Source: Roridomyces roridus
Lineage: Eukaryota > Basidiomycota > Agaricomycetes > Agaricales > Mycenaceae
Assembly (NCBI GenBank): GCA_029378245.1
Contig: JARKIF010000021.1
Location: 806,001 to 870,000, forward strand
Length of the DNA: 64,000 nucleotides
Reading direction: 5' to 3'
The number at the start of each line of letters is the position of its first letter. Within the stretch, counting starts at the first letter, position 1. Both the position numbers and the translations under genes were made by a program. Shown in pieces: positions 22,653-34,010 of the stretch. The notes under the pieces were generated by a model that was given only the letters and a program-made list of their open reading frames with translations, was not told the origin of the DNA and made no database searches.

Positions 22653-23853
22653 CTAGAACTTGACCTTGGACACAATGTTATAAAACGACTTGCCCTGAAT
22701 CCCAGCAACCTCGAGCTCAAGCGCCGTCGGTTGGCGAGAGCCGTCCGGTCCAGCAAGAGTGCCCGCACCCCAGGGGGAACCTATATTGAAGAGTCAGCGT
22801 CTGGACGGCGGGAGAACGGGCGAGAGAGGACTAGACAGCAGGAACGCAGGGGATAGGATGCGAAAAAAGCTCCCAATGCGGGGATGACGCAGCCACGGAG
22901 AAGCTCCCGCGGCAGAAGCACAAGGGCTGGCCAAGGCGATAGAAGCACGCCCGGGGGAAAGGAATGCAGACTCGGCGGCAAACGGATGAGCGGCGGATTT
23001 GGCATGTGGGAAGGACAGAGGCGGATGGAGCTTGGCTCCATGAAGACGAGTGGACGTCCGTGGGGAGAGGAAGATAGAATGAGGGCTGCACGCGTGCATG
23101 CTCGTGGGGATGTGAACAAGAAAGACTATTGCACCCCGCGCAGTGTGCTATGCCCGACGTGTGGTAAAGAGGAGACGGAATGCAATGAGACCAAAAAGAC
23201 ACAAACGCACCGCCATGAACCTCGTCGAGACTCGTGAGCTGAGGGAACGCGGTGGCGTAGCCGAAAGGGACGAAGATGACACCGTGGTGGGCGAGGGTGC
23301 TGATAGAGTTTTGGATGGTGGTCTCTTGTCCTCCACCCTGCCCTGCTGTCGAGACGAAGGCACCCGCATACTTGCCAGCAAGTGCGCCCTTGGACCAGAG
23401 GCCGCCAGTCGTGTCCCAGAAGGCCTTGAAAGAAAGAAAGAAAAGAATTAAAGAAGTGAAAGAGCAAGGAGATCAAGCACACACCTTCCACTGCCCAGGG
23501 AAGTTTCCGTAACGCGTCGGGATACCAAAGAGGAAGGCGTCAAATGTGGCGAGCTTGTCGGCGTCGATGATGGGGTAGTCGGGCTTGGCAGGCGCGTACA
23601 TCTTGGTGAGGACCTCTTGCGGCAGGGTCTCGGGGATTCTGCGGCGATGACGCGTGAGTGGGAGGCAGAGAAAGACAAGAAGGACGCACTGGAAGATCTC
23701 AGCGTTGCCGCCAGCCGCCTCGATGCCCTTCTTCTCGGCCTCGGCCACTGGGAAAGACGATGAGCACGCGTCGGTGGGAGAGAGAGAGAACGTACGCTTG
23801 GCGATGTGGCCATACATGGAGTAGATAATAATGGCGATCTTGGGAGCAGACAT
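22653..23853 (-). CDS. NAD(P)H:quinone oxidoreductase, WrbA/Pst2-like flavodoxin-fold protein
   Basis: FMN-dependent two-electron quinone reductase for oxidative-stress defence; cytosolic or membrane-associated in yeasts. It starts [20 protein letters not shown], the phosphate-loop region of the flavodoxin fold. Then come [101 protein letters not shown] and, after the last intron, [20 protein letters not shown]. It ends [10 protein letters not shown] with TAG at 22,653-22,655. About 204 residues, normal for the family. The last intron (22,781-23,210) is 430 nt, against about 50 nt for the others. Confidence 0.93.
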
Positions 23854-26466
23854 TTGGGCGAGGTTGTGGTCAAAAAGAAATTTGTAAAGAGGGGTCGTGA
23901 CGCGACTCGCACTTATAGGCGCCGGTCTGAGAAATACCTGCCTATTTCAGCCCATCAATCGCAAATTCGGCATCGTGCCGGCGGCCTGCCGCCGCGACTC
24001 GCACGAAATTTTTGCCCGATTTGGGGTCCACCCATTCCCCTGGCTAAATACTTTCGTCGGGGCGTATTACTCACATGGCCTTCGAGTTGCTTGTCGTGTG
24101 CCCCAGAAGATAGACCAACACAGGTGAATCATGTTGGAAAGGACCGCGAAACCACGCACGGTTCCGATCTTGGTAGCATCCGTCATGTTCTCCCCTCTCA
24201 TCTTCTAGTCGCTCAAATGCTCTACATAACGGAGCGATAGCTCTGCTCCCGTTTCAACATTCAGCCACGGCGGAGAATCGATATAAGGATGTAGGGCCGA
24301 CAAGCGGCAAGGCCCGCTACCGGGGTTTCTTTGGCTGATTATGCCCATTCAGTTCTATTCTGCAGCTGGTGGTTCGCATTACAATGTTTCTAGTCACCAC
24401 GCAAACGAGGAGAGTTGAACCATGTTACTACAATTAGTACATGGACAGCAGTGGCGGGGTACCAGTAGTAAGAAATAAATATCATTGGTCGCTCGCCCGT
24501 GCGCCGCTGCGCACTTCACTCTCTCGCCCCTCTTGCAAGAAATCACTCCGAAAACCCGGTTACAAAGAGTTAGATGAGGGCATTAAAGCTTCAAGTAGTC
24601 GGCGCTCGTCCGTGCGGCGCTTCGCGACGCACTCCTTCGCGCCTCCCATGATTCCCTTCGAAGGAATTCGAATGCCCAGAACATTGGCTAAGCTAATGGT
24701 ACTGTGAGTAGTGGTGAGCTCTGGACACTGGGAGTCTTTGGTCCCTTAACCGGGTTTCCGCCTTCATCTCCTTGCCGCACGGACCGCCCTCTCCGCAGCC
24801 CGCTCCTTCAAGCACTTGGAGCTTCCTGTTTGTGGAATCGTGGGCACTCTTTGTCTTCGGGTTTGATTGTCTTCGTAAACGGCGTCAGATTCCCATCGGG
24901 GCGTCAGATTCTTGCTCATCGTGACTGGCCGAAAGATTCCTGAGGATGGAATCTCAGCTTGTTGATACGAATCAGTAAGATAAATGTGGGCATTCACATC
25001 CAGGAAGTAGAGCCACGCGGAGTTCTTGACAAAGCGCGACGTGAGACAGCGTGAGGGGTGGACGAAAGGCTCCAAAACAATCCATTCCCGAGTCTACTCG
25101 ACATACACGGGCTAAGAGATGGAAACTTGAAGGGTTGGGGGAAATTTTGTCACTGAAGAATGGAGTTTGGATGGGGGTTCACCGACCCGAAAGATTGCAG
25201 GCGTCAATACTTTGTTGGTCCTGGGAGCTCGGCAACCTCGCAAAGACCTCGCTGTTGGGCAGTCTGTGAGAGTGTCAGCGGTTAGACCATCGTCAAAGGA
25301 AATAAGTAGCCATACCACAGATCTAAGCCCCGACCTCTTGAGGCTGAGACTCCAACGAAAAGGTCGCAAAAGGTAGGGATGGGAGTACGAACAGATCATA
25401 TGTGCACCGCAGGCCTGTTCTTGGACCATTGCATTAGACAGCCTAGCATGAGAGTCAAGGAGCAATCGAGGACAAAATATGCAGCACGCACTTGCACCGG
25501 CGGAGAACCTGAACCCTGCCCCCAGCTGCCGCCTGCCGCCTGCCGCCTGCGGCATCCGGAGTTGTCGTCGTCTTCAGGCTGGATAGCCTGAGCCGTATGC
25601 TGCCGTAGTTGCTGAAAGATGAGACCACTCTACAGCGGCTGGTGTAGTGGTGCCGATATGATCCTGTCCCGGGTGGCGACAAGACTCCGTTTGGCAGGTG
25701 GCAGACTGAGCTTCCATCGTCGGACTCGTCACATCAAGAGGTCGGGCTGTATTCATTGCAGTTCTTCAAGTTGATGAAGTCCACTGGACAACGAGGGAGG
25801 GCGACCGAGTCACGAGTGCATTCAAACTGCAAAATGATACTTGGTTGGATGAGCAGGCAGAAAGGCCACGGCGGCGGACAAAAGTCGATCCATTCCAAAG
25901 CACTGTTTAGTCCGGATTGCACATCAGGCGGCCAGGAGCCGAAGGCGTGAAGGGCAGGATGGTGGTGGTCTGGGTCAAGAGAAAATGGCGATCTCGTTTA
26001 CGTGGATCATTGCTCGTCAGCAAGTCACAAGACACAAGCCGACCCGTGCCGAGAAACCGGCACCCCTGCGGCTCCAGCCAAATTGTGCTACTGACTAAAC
26101 CTGCTGACGAAAAGTGTGATTTACCGACTGTGCTGTCAAAAGGTACTCCCTATAAGAAACCCTTACCTAACGGTAGCGGGAATCCGACTCATCTTGGACA
26201 CATCAGAGTAAGGTAATCAGCGGCCGTAGCTGACCTCGGCGCCATCGATCGAGTTCTGGTCAGACTCGCTAGGTAACAGCGGTCTTCCGAGGGGTTAACT
26301 CTACCGCATCCCATTCGCGCGTGTGTGGAACGTCCGTCGTTGACCTTTCAGTGTGTGGGCAAGGTGTTGAATTCAAAGTTCGATAGGTATGTTTCGGCTC
26401 AAAGGTGAGAATCAATTGGATATACAACGCAAATTCGTCCAAAGGTCCATTAGATACATATTACAT
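23854..26466. other. Gene-poor stretch, 2.6 kb
   Basis: No ORF here shows a recognisable domain or a convincing exon chain. The first part is the quinone reductase promoter. A motif at about 24,297-24,324 (GGGCCGACAAGCGGCAAGG then CCCGCTACC) recurs in slightly altered form at about 49,815-49,842. A short run of GCCTGCC repeats lies near 25,530-25,550. Confidence 0.45.
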
Positions 26467-27274
26467 TTACAGCGGACAACAGCATACGCGTTCAGCCTCT
26501 GCTCCGCAAACGTCAGCGGCCGGCCGAAAAAAGAGACAAAACACGTACAGGAGGCTCAACGTAACATCTCCATGAACTCGCGCACGAATCTGGACATCCA
26601 CCTAAGAGCCAAACGACACGGTCAGACCCGCAGAAATAAATGAAACAAGAGTCACGCACCTCGAGGTTCAAATCCAACCTCAACTTGAGCGCATCGTTCC
26701 CATCGTCCTTCGGTTGCCCCTGCCCAAGAGGCCGTCCATCCCCGATGAGCGGCGTAATCTTGCCGAATTTCTTCTCGTCGATGAGGGGCGTAATGGGCTG
26801 CGGCCAGTTGTTGGGATCGCCGCGCTCAGCCATCCAATGGGGCTGCTGCTCCTCCGGGGGGGAAGGAGGAAGCTGCTGGGGTGGAGGCCGTCGTTGACGT
26901 TGGGGCTGCTGCTGCTGCTGCTGCTGCTGGCGCCGCTCGGGTTCAGGCGCCGGAGTCGGTGGCGCGGACTGTTGTGGGGCGGACTGTTGTGTTGTTTGTT
27001 GCCGACCTTGCCGCTGGCGCCCACGGTTGCGCCGGCCGGAGGATTCGGAGGATGGTGCGCGTGACTGTTGTTGAGGGCGCTCGGGCTCTGGTGCGGATGG
27101 TGTGGGTTCCTCTTGCTCGTGAGACGTCTGCTCGCCCTCCTGGTCTTGTTTCTTTTCTTCCGTGGGGGAAGACGCCTGATGCTGCTGTCCCATGCCGGGC
27201 TCGGGAGAGTTGGAGCGCGACTGAGCGGGAGAGGGAGAGTTTGAGTGAGGAGGTGCAGCGTCTTCGGAAGACAT
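26467..27274 (-). CDS. Disordered Gln/Pro-rich protein with conserved C-terminal motif (family member 1)
   Basis: Unknown function. Exon 1 (26,660-27,274) encodes 205 residues of low-complexity, probably disordered sequence: Ser/Pro/Glu-rich, a GRRNRGRQRQGRQ basic patch, and an eight-residue glutamine run encoded by CTG repeats on the plus strand. It then reaches LKLRLDLNLE. A phase-0 intron (26,602-26,659) separates this from VDVQIRARVHGDVTLSLL. Exon 2 then reads on to TAA at 26,467-26,469, giving 249 residues; a further intron after LSLL is possible. The 18-residue C-terminal motif, the LNLE/intron junction and the GRRNRGRQRQGRQ patch recur in the gene at 52,049-52,521. The motif and intron also recur at 30,272-30,703. 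So the C-terminus is the constrained part. Confidence 0.7.
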
Positions 27275-27884
27275 TGTGGTTCTACGGAACCTTTCGTTCG
27301 TCGCTACTGTATTTATCGAACATTTGTTTCCACGAAGTGTGGAGATGACGCTTCGTCATTGTTGCATCATGGGCGTCAGCGTGTGTTCGTTGCCTATTTT
27401 GAACCAGGTGGGCTAGAAATATCGCCGGGATATCGAGGTTGAAAGAGATTGCCAGCTCCTGAGTGAGCTTTCTTTTCACGATCGATCGAGCAGGACGTCG
27501 AGGGTGAATAAATGGTCGTCCAAAAAGCTAATTGATGGGATGATGTCATGCCTCGTGTCTCCACACCGGAACAAGTCTTGCTACTTTAGTCTTTAGGAAG
27601 ATATCTATCTGACAGGTGCTCCAACTGTCCTCGTCGATCTCAGGCACGTCGATGGCTGATGGCTAGCGATGAGGAAATCATGATCAACGCATTCGGCACC
27701 GATTCGACGACATCCATTTGATCCCGGCGAAACAAACAGTGGATGCGAGTGATCCGCTGATGCCCTTTCTTCTCTCCCTGGGCCTTTGACGGCTTCATCA
27801 GAAACATCAGCGTCTTCTACTTACACTCCGCCTGGTGAGTGAGGAGGATGTCTTGAGGTAAGCACGAGCTTGCCTTTAATTGAC
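27275..27884. other. Upstream region of disordered-family member 1
   Basis: Contains TTCGTCAT then GTTGCATCAT (about 27,352-27,371) and ATGATGTCAT (about 27,540-27,549). Both motifs occur at similar spacing upstream of the related gene at 52,049-52,521. No gene is seen. Confidence 0.4.
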
Positions 27885-28090
27885 ATCGAAACTGGCCTTG
27901 GCACCGACTTTTGCGGCTCTTCCATGGGTGGTTGTCCTTCCTTCGGACACTCTCGGAACATAAGTGATATGCTTTACTGCAGTCTTTCAGTCTCATTGAA
28001 TGCCGCGCGATAGTTACTAAGCAGCCTGCGGACCTCAGCCGTTCAACATACAGTTCCAGGAGTTCAAAGTTCAAACGCGTGCACGCGTAG
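27885..28090 (+). pseudogene. Relic of the secreted-protein gene (homologous to 48,740-49,427)
   Basis: The plus strand matches the 3' half of the minus-strand gene at 48.7-49.4 kb at nucleotide level. Aligned pieces: the TTTTGCGG area, GTCCTTCCTTC-GGACACTCTCGGAAC, the intron (donor now ATAAG instead of GTACG; acceptor region GCGATAG kept) and GCTGCGGACCTCAGCCGTTC then CATACAGTTCCAGGAGTTCAA. About 70-75 bases between TTAC and the CTGCGGACC block are missing, and the frame is broken. Because the intron is present, it arose by DNA duplication and not by reverse transcription. No function is expected. Confidence 0.75.
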
Positions 28091-28368
28091 GATGCACGCG
28101 CAAAGACCACGTCGGGAGGAGATCGATTGGTGCTCCTCGGCGAAGACACACACGGCTACTTGACTTCATTATTCGTCTCTCTATTTCCACGAGAATACAT
28201 ATCCGAGTCGAATATTGACGTGTTAGCTTCGCAACGGCAGCGGGTGACAGGAATTCAGAGACGTTCTCACAGACCAACTACGACATACACGGGCGCAGAG
28301 TACGCGATACAGGAGGGCACCTGGGATAAAAGTGCAAAGGTATATTCACTGCTAGTGTTGCCAGTGGC

Positions 28369-28963
28369 TCAAACATGAACTTGAAATCCCCAGCCGCGAC
28401 GCACAACCACCCTTGAAGATTTGACCAATATGGAGCGCAAGTGCACTTCCTTCAGAATCTGGCCATCGCTGTTCCGTGAGCTGGCCCAAGCGACAAAACG
28501 AAGGGCTCACTTCGATTTCGGTTTCAAAAAGCTTCACATCTCGGATGCATCGGATGATGGTGAGTGCACGGCCTTTTAAAAGCTCACGTAGGCCGCCCAC
28601 CAGGGTGCGAGAGTTGCGAAGGGTCTGTTGGCGGATCTCGCAGACTCGAAATTGCAACCTGCATGCCAGTGAACGTGGGAGTGGGTTGTGATCAAGACGA
28701 ATTTTGGGTGCTTACTGGACCAATATCTCGGTGTGTGTATCGTCGAGGACTCCGATCTCCAGAGCACCAAAGTACGCTTCTTCGGCAGACCTCATGTTGG
28801 AGACCAACATTGCCGTCAAGCGTACAGTGGACAGCAGTTGGAGCGTACAGCCGACGAGTAACAGAATGGCGATGGCCAGCAGTATGATGTTGGTGGCGTC
28901 CGTGGGGGTTGGTGTAGTTTGAAGCATGGATGCGGTCCCGGAAATTTCGCCGACAGTGGACAT
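28369..28963 (-). CDS. Small single-pass membrane protein with helical tail (paralogue of 57,355-57,969)
   Basis: Unknown function. Exon 1 starts MSTVGEISGTASML, with a hydrophobic segment (NIILLAIAILLLVGCTLQLL) and then MRSAEEAYFGALEIGVLDDT. An intron with donor GTAAGC leads to the exon LQFRVCEIRQQTLRNSRTLV, GGLRELLKGRALTIIRCIRD and VKLFETEIE. A last exon begins ILKEVHLRSILVKSSR and ends with TGA at 28,369-28,371. The gene at 57.4 kb has the same order of parts and the same intron positions (EIRQRTL, ILRCLQDLENYEKKIE, IMKETHLR), which supports the splicing. About 150 residues: one membrane helix, then a mostly helical soluble part. Confidence 0.65.
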
Positions 28964-29491
28964 TGAGCTGGCTGCTGCTGCTGGGGAGTGATGTTTGAGG
29001 GGATGTGCTGCATTCCTGCTTTTATGAGGCCCACAGCTGTGCAAATATCAGACACCATTAGCAGCAGCTCGGTGCTCGGTGGGCATCCCCGATGTATTCT
29101 ATTTTTTCTCACACATCTCGACTTCACAGGTTTCTTGCATTCACCATTTTCTCCCACCTGTGCTGTGTAGCACCATCCCGATTTCATCGCTGATTTAACG
29201 GCGAATTATTCGTCGTCATGTTCTGCGCACCACTTGCCAACTCCCTCGGGCTTCAAGTTCATCATCAGCATCCGCTGTACCTCGACATATCTTTCTACGG
29301 TTCCATTACAACAGTTTCTCAACCCCGATTAAACAAGCGCCTGAGAAGCGCCGGTCAGTCGAGAATTTGCTTCTGCGCAGAACATCGCAGGCAGCTCCTA
29401 GTCCGGTCCGGGTCGGAGATCACTTGGCTGCAGAATACACTATCGCGTATGATACAGAAAACGTCCATGCGTCACAAGTCCATGTCATATC

Positions 29492-30005
29492 TCAAATCAT
29501 CTTCCTCTCCGTCTCAGCCAACTTCCTCAAGAACAAAATCCTCACAACGGCAGCCCAACCCATGAATACGCTGACAATCACAGCGCCGCGCACCGCAGCA
29601 CCACTCGAGCCGGTGGCCCAAACAGCTACAGCAACCGCCACAATGAAGCTGAGTATGCTGTTCAAGTTCACAAGAATTAGATTCGTGTGGCTCGGATCAA
29701 GCGGAGGACGTACGCTCCGACCAGCAGCTCATACGGCATGTTCAAATACATCGCCATCATGCCGAGACCCTGCTTCGCCTTCTCAGCACCTTGCAGAGCT
29801 GTGTCGACGGGTGCCGAAGCAAGATCAGCGACGTTCTCACCGACGTTCTTTCCGACGTCGGTGACGCCGCCGAGCCTGTGCCGATGATGTCGGTGAGGGC
29901 AGATGATATGAACAGGCGAACCTTGACGTACGTAGCTCCCAAGCCGTCGCCTCCGGATTTCATCGCGCCCTCGCCAGAGTCTTGGATGTTCTGCAAGAAA
30001 GCCAT
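29492..30005 (-). CDS. Small hypothetical membrane protein
   Basis: Three exons separated by two introns of 56 nt. Exon 1 starts MAFLQNIQDSGEGAMKSGGD. Exon 2 gives LGGVTDVGKNVGENVADLAS, then LQGAEKAKQGLGMMAMYLN. Exon 3 is a hydrophobic stretch with two likely membrane segments (ILSFIVAVAVAVWATG; AVIVSVFMGWAAVVRILFL) ending KLAETERKMI with TGA at 29,492-29,494. Total about 133 residues. The repeated short helical phrases before the membrane part look amphipathic. No family is recognised. The clean splice sites and uninterrupted frame support a real gene. Confidence 0.6.
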
Positions 30006-30271
30006 AAGGTGGGTGGTCGTAGGATAATACGAAATGAATGAGGACTGGGGTGCCTTATATTGTTTTCTGCGCCGTTGACGTACTTAAGTAGATTCTATGA
30101 CATCACTGTCCATTGCCATGCATTTGCGGCGTGTTACATAGGGTTATAATACAGTCTCTGGTATCTACATTACAGGTTCGTCATGCACGGGCTCTTCACT
30201 GTACGATTCCATCAGTCACTGTCTCCGCAAAGTTAAAAACGTCTTAAAGAGGCTGGGGCTGAAAATGGGAC

Positions 30272-30703
30272 TCACAGAAGAGACAGGGTAACGTCTCCGT
30301 GGACACGAGCGCGAATCTGCACATCCACCTACAGACTCGATAAGAACGAGAAGAGAACGAAGTGGAAATCATGACGTACGTCCAAGTTGAGGTCCAGGCG
30401 AAGCTTGAGGGTGTCTTTGCCGCCACCTTCCTCACCCTCGCCCTGCTGCTGCGCCTGGCCGCCGCCCACGGCGTTGGTGACCTGCCCAAGGGTGTCCCCA
30501 ACTGCCTGGCCGCCCTGCTGCATGAGCTCGCCACCGGGCTGAGACTGCCCCTGCTCGTCGGGTTGTTGTTGCATTGGTCGTGAGCGGCGCTGTTGCCGGC
30601 GGGGTTGATTCTGTTGTTGTTGTTGTTCCTGCTCCATCTGCGGCTCGGGAGACGGAGAGCGCGAAGCGGAGGGGGAGCGTGAGTGAGAGGGAGAGTCGGA
30701 CAT
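30272..30703 (-). CDS. Disordered protein with conserved C-terminal motif (family member 2)
   Basis: Unknown function. Exon 1 (30,380-30,703) encodes 108 residues, beginning MSDSPSHSRSPSASRSPSPE, then Gln-rich and basic (RRQQRRSR) and Gly/Gln-rich parts, ending DTLKLRLDLNLD. A 51-nt phase-0 intron (30,329-30,379) leads to VDVQIRARVHGDVTLSLL and the TGA at 30,272-30,274. Total 126 residues. Here the protein stops exactly after LSLL, so this motif is the shared C-terminus of the family. Relatives lie at 26,467-27,274 and 52,049-52,521. A TATA-like TATATAAG lies about 40 bp upstream on the complementary strand. Confidence 0.75.
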
Positions 30704-30740
30704 GTTGTTAGGTGATTATGCGGTACCAGGGATCTCCACT

Positions 30741-30750
30741 CGGTATATAA
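30741..30750 (-). promoter_or_regulatory. TATA-like element of disordered-family member 2
   Basis: The sequence around 30,741-30,750 (cggtatataagttc on the plus strand) is a near-palindromic TATA 40-45 bp before the start codon at 30,703. Confidence 0.35.
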
Positions 30751-31251
30751 GTTCGTGGAGTGATGGGAGTGGAGAAAACGGTGATCTATTTTCGAAAATC
30801 CATTGTGTCAAGACTGACATCATTAATTCCGTGGAATATGGCAACGAGAACGGCCCACGTTGTCATGAACTCCCGGGGAACCAACATACCAGGTTCAATT
30901 GAAAGGAGTATCACTTGGATCGCGTCCGTGGCCGATGCAACTGCAATCTTGCGCGTTTGTCCCACAATTTTAGCCCGTCGTCCACTCCACCTTGACAACA
31001 CTCATCAGATCTCAAATACCAAATCTCCACCCGCTTACCACACCGCATATGTCAGACTCGGAGCCGCCCCAACCTCAACCGGGAATAATGAAGAACGCGC
31101 CACCTATGAGGTAGGTGGCCTTCCTTGCATCACACTTGACGACAACAGCTCCCCAGGCACAGGCACAAGTACACGCTGCCCGGATTGTCCACAGACAAAT
31201 AAAAGAGCGGCGCACTTACCTTGGAACTTTCCAACTCAAACATATCATATC

Positions 31252-32098
31252 ATGGCCGACGTACACGCACAACCCCAACACGACAACCTCGATGCCGTCT
31301 CCAACGCGAGCACCGACAGCCGCACGGACGAGCAGAAGGAGCAAGACCGTCAACTCGCAGAACGTCTCTCTGCGCTTATCGAGAGCGCCAACTCCAAGTG
31401 CACACCGTTGTGCAAGATGATTCGCAAGGTGCGTTGGATTAGTTCCCTTCTCTTCCTCTCCCAGATGCTGAGGTTCACCATGAAAGCACATCGAAAACAT
31501 GGAAGCCCGCAAGGAGGAAGACCGAGACGAAGCGGAGCTCGTTCAGAACGTCCGCCCGCTCCTCCAACAAGCCGAGCAGATCCTCAATGAGACGAATGGC
31601 GCCGTTCGCGGAGCGGATCCCGATAACAGGCTCAGCAACAAGGCGACGAGGAACATGCAAGACCACAAAGCGACGCCGGAGGAGCAGAGGCTTGCGGAGG
31701 CGCTTAAAGTCGTACGTCATTCATTTGCTCCACCCACCGAGTTCGAGGGCTGAGATGCTTGAAATTAGCTGATGCAAGAAGTGGGCGGTACGATCGAGTG
31801 GGCGCGCGACAAGCTCGATTCGTTCCCCAAGGCAAAGCGGGACTTGGGCCCGATGCTCGATGCTCTCGGACGTACGTGTCTGTCCTTCGATTCGTGCTTT
31901 TAACTAACTCAAACAAAAGAACCACTCACCCAAATCATCGGCGGAGTTGCGCTCCTCCTCGCCGGTGTGCTCAACCTCGTGGGCCGCCTCCTCAGCGGGC
32001 TCGGGCTCGACAGCTTGTTCAAGGGAATCGTCTCCGCGACGGGTCTCGATAAACTCTATCGCGGGCTGGGACTCGATAAGTGGATGAAGGGCAAGTAG
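31252..32098 (+). CDS. DUF6987-like protein with C-terminal hydrophobic/Gly-Leu region
   Basis: Function unknown. Exon 1 starts MADVHAQPQHDNLDAVSNAS and contains a charged helix (AERLSALIESANSKCTPLCK). Exon 2 is strongly helical and charged (MEARKEEDRDEAELVQNVRP then LLQQAEQILNETNGAVRGAD). Exon 3 has EVGGTIEWARDKLDSFPKAK. Exon 4 is hydrophobic: PLTQIIGGVALLLAGVLNLV then GRLLSGLGLDSLFKGIVSAT, ending LYRGLGLDKWMKGK with TAG at 32,096-32,098. About 230 residues with three short introns. The arrangement (coiled N-terminus, ETNGAVRGADP motif, Gly/Leu-rich membrane-associating end) resembles fungal DUF6987 proteins; this match is from memory of the motif. Confidence 0.72.
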
Positions 32099-32244
32099 AT
32101 GATGGTTACGCACGAACAGAAAAACGGACACAATCTGTAGTATTAGTAATTTTGTATTTCGCGATTGAAAAGTGTAAACTTTGAATACTTGACTGGCGCG
32201 TTTGATGAAAGAGGAAAACAAGTCCCATTTTGAATCATACACGC

Positions 32245-34010
32245 TCAGAAGGAACCGCCAGTAATCTTCGCGTTCTTAACCGCCCCGACGGCGCCCCCAG
32301 TGACCGTCAACCCCGCCCAGTTCCATGTGCTGTCGTAGGTTCAGTACCCAGTGAGGTAGGGATAAGAGAAGACAACTCACCCGGTGCAAGTGCTCGTACT
32401 CCCGCAGTTGACCTCGACGCGTTTGGCCGCAGATCCCACAGCGACTGTGTTCGTCCCGGAGAAGGTTACGGTCTGCAGAACTCGAATCAGTCCACACTGT
32501 CAGTCAAAGCACCACCGGACTCACGTTGATAACAACACCTGTCCCCGGCGTGCCTACAACACATCAGCCCTCTTTCCTCAAATACAAAAAATAGACACGC
32601 ACCAAGCGTCGCCGGATAACTCTGATCAATAATGACCCCAAACTGAGTAATCCCCGAAAGCTTGTTATTCGAATACGTGACCCCGCTGACGGTCGACCCC
32701 GAGGCTGCAGCCTGCGTCTTGATGCGCAACCCGTTGACGCTATTCGTCACGGTGTTGCCCGTGATTTGCACGTTGGAGACGGTTACGCCCGAGGCGATTG
32801 AGCCCTACAGTGCCAAGCGAGTGAGTGTACGGAGGGAGGACAAGGTGAGGACACACGATGGATATACCATGACCGCCAGTGCACGTATTACCCGTGAAGG
32901 TGATACCGGTGCCTCTGTTGATCGCCAAGCAGTCGTCTAACAGGATGTTGGAATATGAACTTCTCAAACAGAATCGTACTGACCTTGGTTGTTGACCGTG
33001 CTGCCCGAGATGGTGACGCTGTTGGCAGAGACGTCGAACCCATCCGTGTTGGCACCCGCAGGCTTTCCTCCCGACTTGCTATTGGCAGCAGCGCCGGCAG
33101 CTAGAAAGTGTCCTGTCAGACCCACCGCACGAAAATCAATAAACACTTGCAATTGTCGACGGTAATTGCGCTGACAGTCAGCGACGATCCACCTAAAAGC
33201 TTTCAGAAGCTCGACTTGCAGTAAACTGGCAAAGAAACGCACCGATGGCAATAGCACGCCCAGGCGAGTTGACAAGCTTGAGGTTCGTAAACGTCCCGCC
33301 CATGTTGATTCGCAGCATTGGATCGGGCTTCGTGACACCACCGTTGATTCCTTGCTGTGAAAGACTAAATCATAGCAACGCGCGTGAGAATGGGCTGCCT
33401 TACCCCGTCCTGAGTGTACAGTTTAGAAACGTAGAGCGGCAGATAGATGTTGGCAGCTCACCCAATACTGATCTCCATTCCCGACGATTTCGTGTCCGTT
33501 CCCGTTGACTGCAGCATGTGAGCGAGCAGAAATATCGGTAGAAATGAACGCACAGGTGATATCGTTTCCCGTGATCGTCTAGGACGGCTGAATTTCGGCT
33601 TCGGGATACGAGTGGGGATGTAACATACCATTAACGGCCCGGCCCAGTTCTGGAGTCGTTTCAGGTCGAGAACAATATGAAGCAAGGATGAAAAACTACC
33701 TGGACGCCAAAGGTCAGGGCGCCTGTCAGTGAGACGCTCGCGCCATCGGGTGGGCTGAGGGCAAAGGTAGACCCGGCAGGCACGGTGAAGCCACCAATCT
33801 GCATGTTGCTCGTCGGTTCAAAACCAGAGGAAAGGGGAAAAGACATACGACGATGGTGGTGCACTCTTGGGCGGCCGCGACATCAGACAGCGACTGAATC
33901 TGTCCAGTGCATCGGCGGCCAATCTTCCTGGGTGCGTTGAGCGTGCTGTTAGCGGGGAAAGCAGTCGCTGCAGATGCGAGGAGGAGTGCGAGAGCTGCGG
34001 CGTTCAACAT
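32245..34010 (-). CDS. GH28 polygalacturonase (secreted pectinase)
   Basis: Hydrolyses alpha-1,4 galacturonan in pectin; secreted. It starts with a signal peptide, [20 protein letters not shown], and a propeptide-like stretch up to [20 protein letters not shown]. Parallel beta-helix motifs follow over about ten short exons: [23 protein letters not shown]-like text, [20 protein letters not shown], and the catalytic motifs NTDGFD (33,033-33,050), DDC (formed across an intron ending near 32,938), GHGISIGS (across the next intron) and RIK in [14 protein letters not shown]. It ends NAKITGGSF with TGA at 32,245-32,247. All four GH28 signature motifs are present, so activity is likely, probably of endo type. 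A TATA-like CATAAAAG lies about 40 bp before the start. Confidence 0.93.

Noticed and set aside
22884..23237. 117-codon plus-strand ORF inside the quinone reductase intron
   Set aside because: It is mostly Arg/Gly text from the complement of a pyrimidine-rich intron, with no domain or conserved start context.
26900..26930. CTG trinucleotide expansion as a separate repeat locus
   Set aside because: It is the coding sequence of a glutamine run in the disordered protein on the minus strand.
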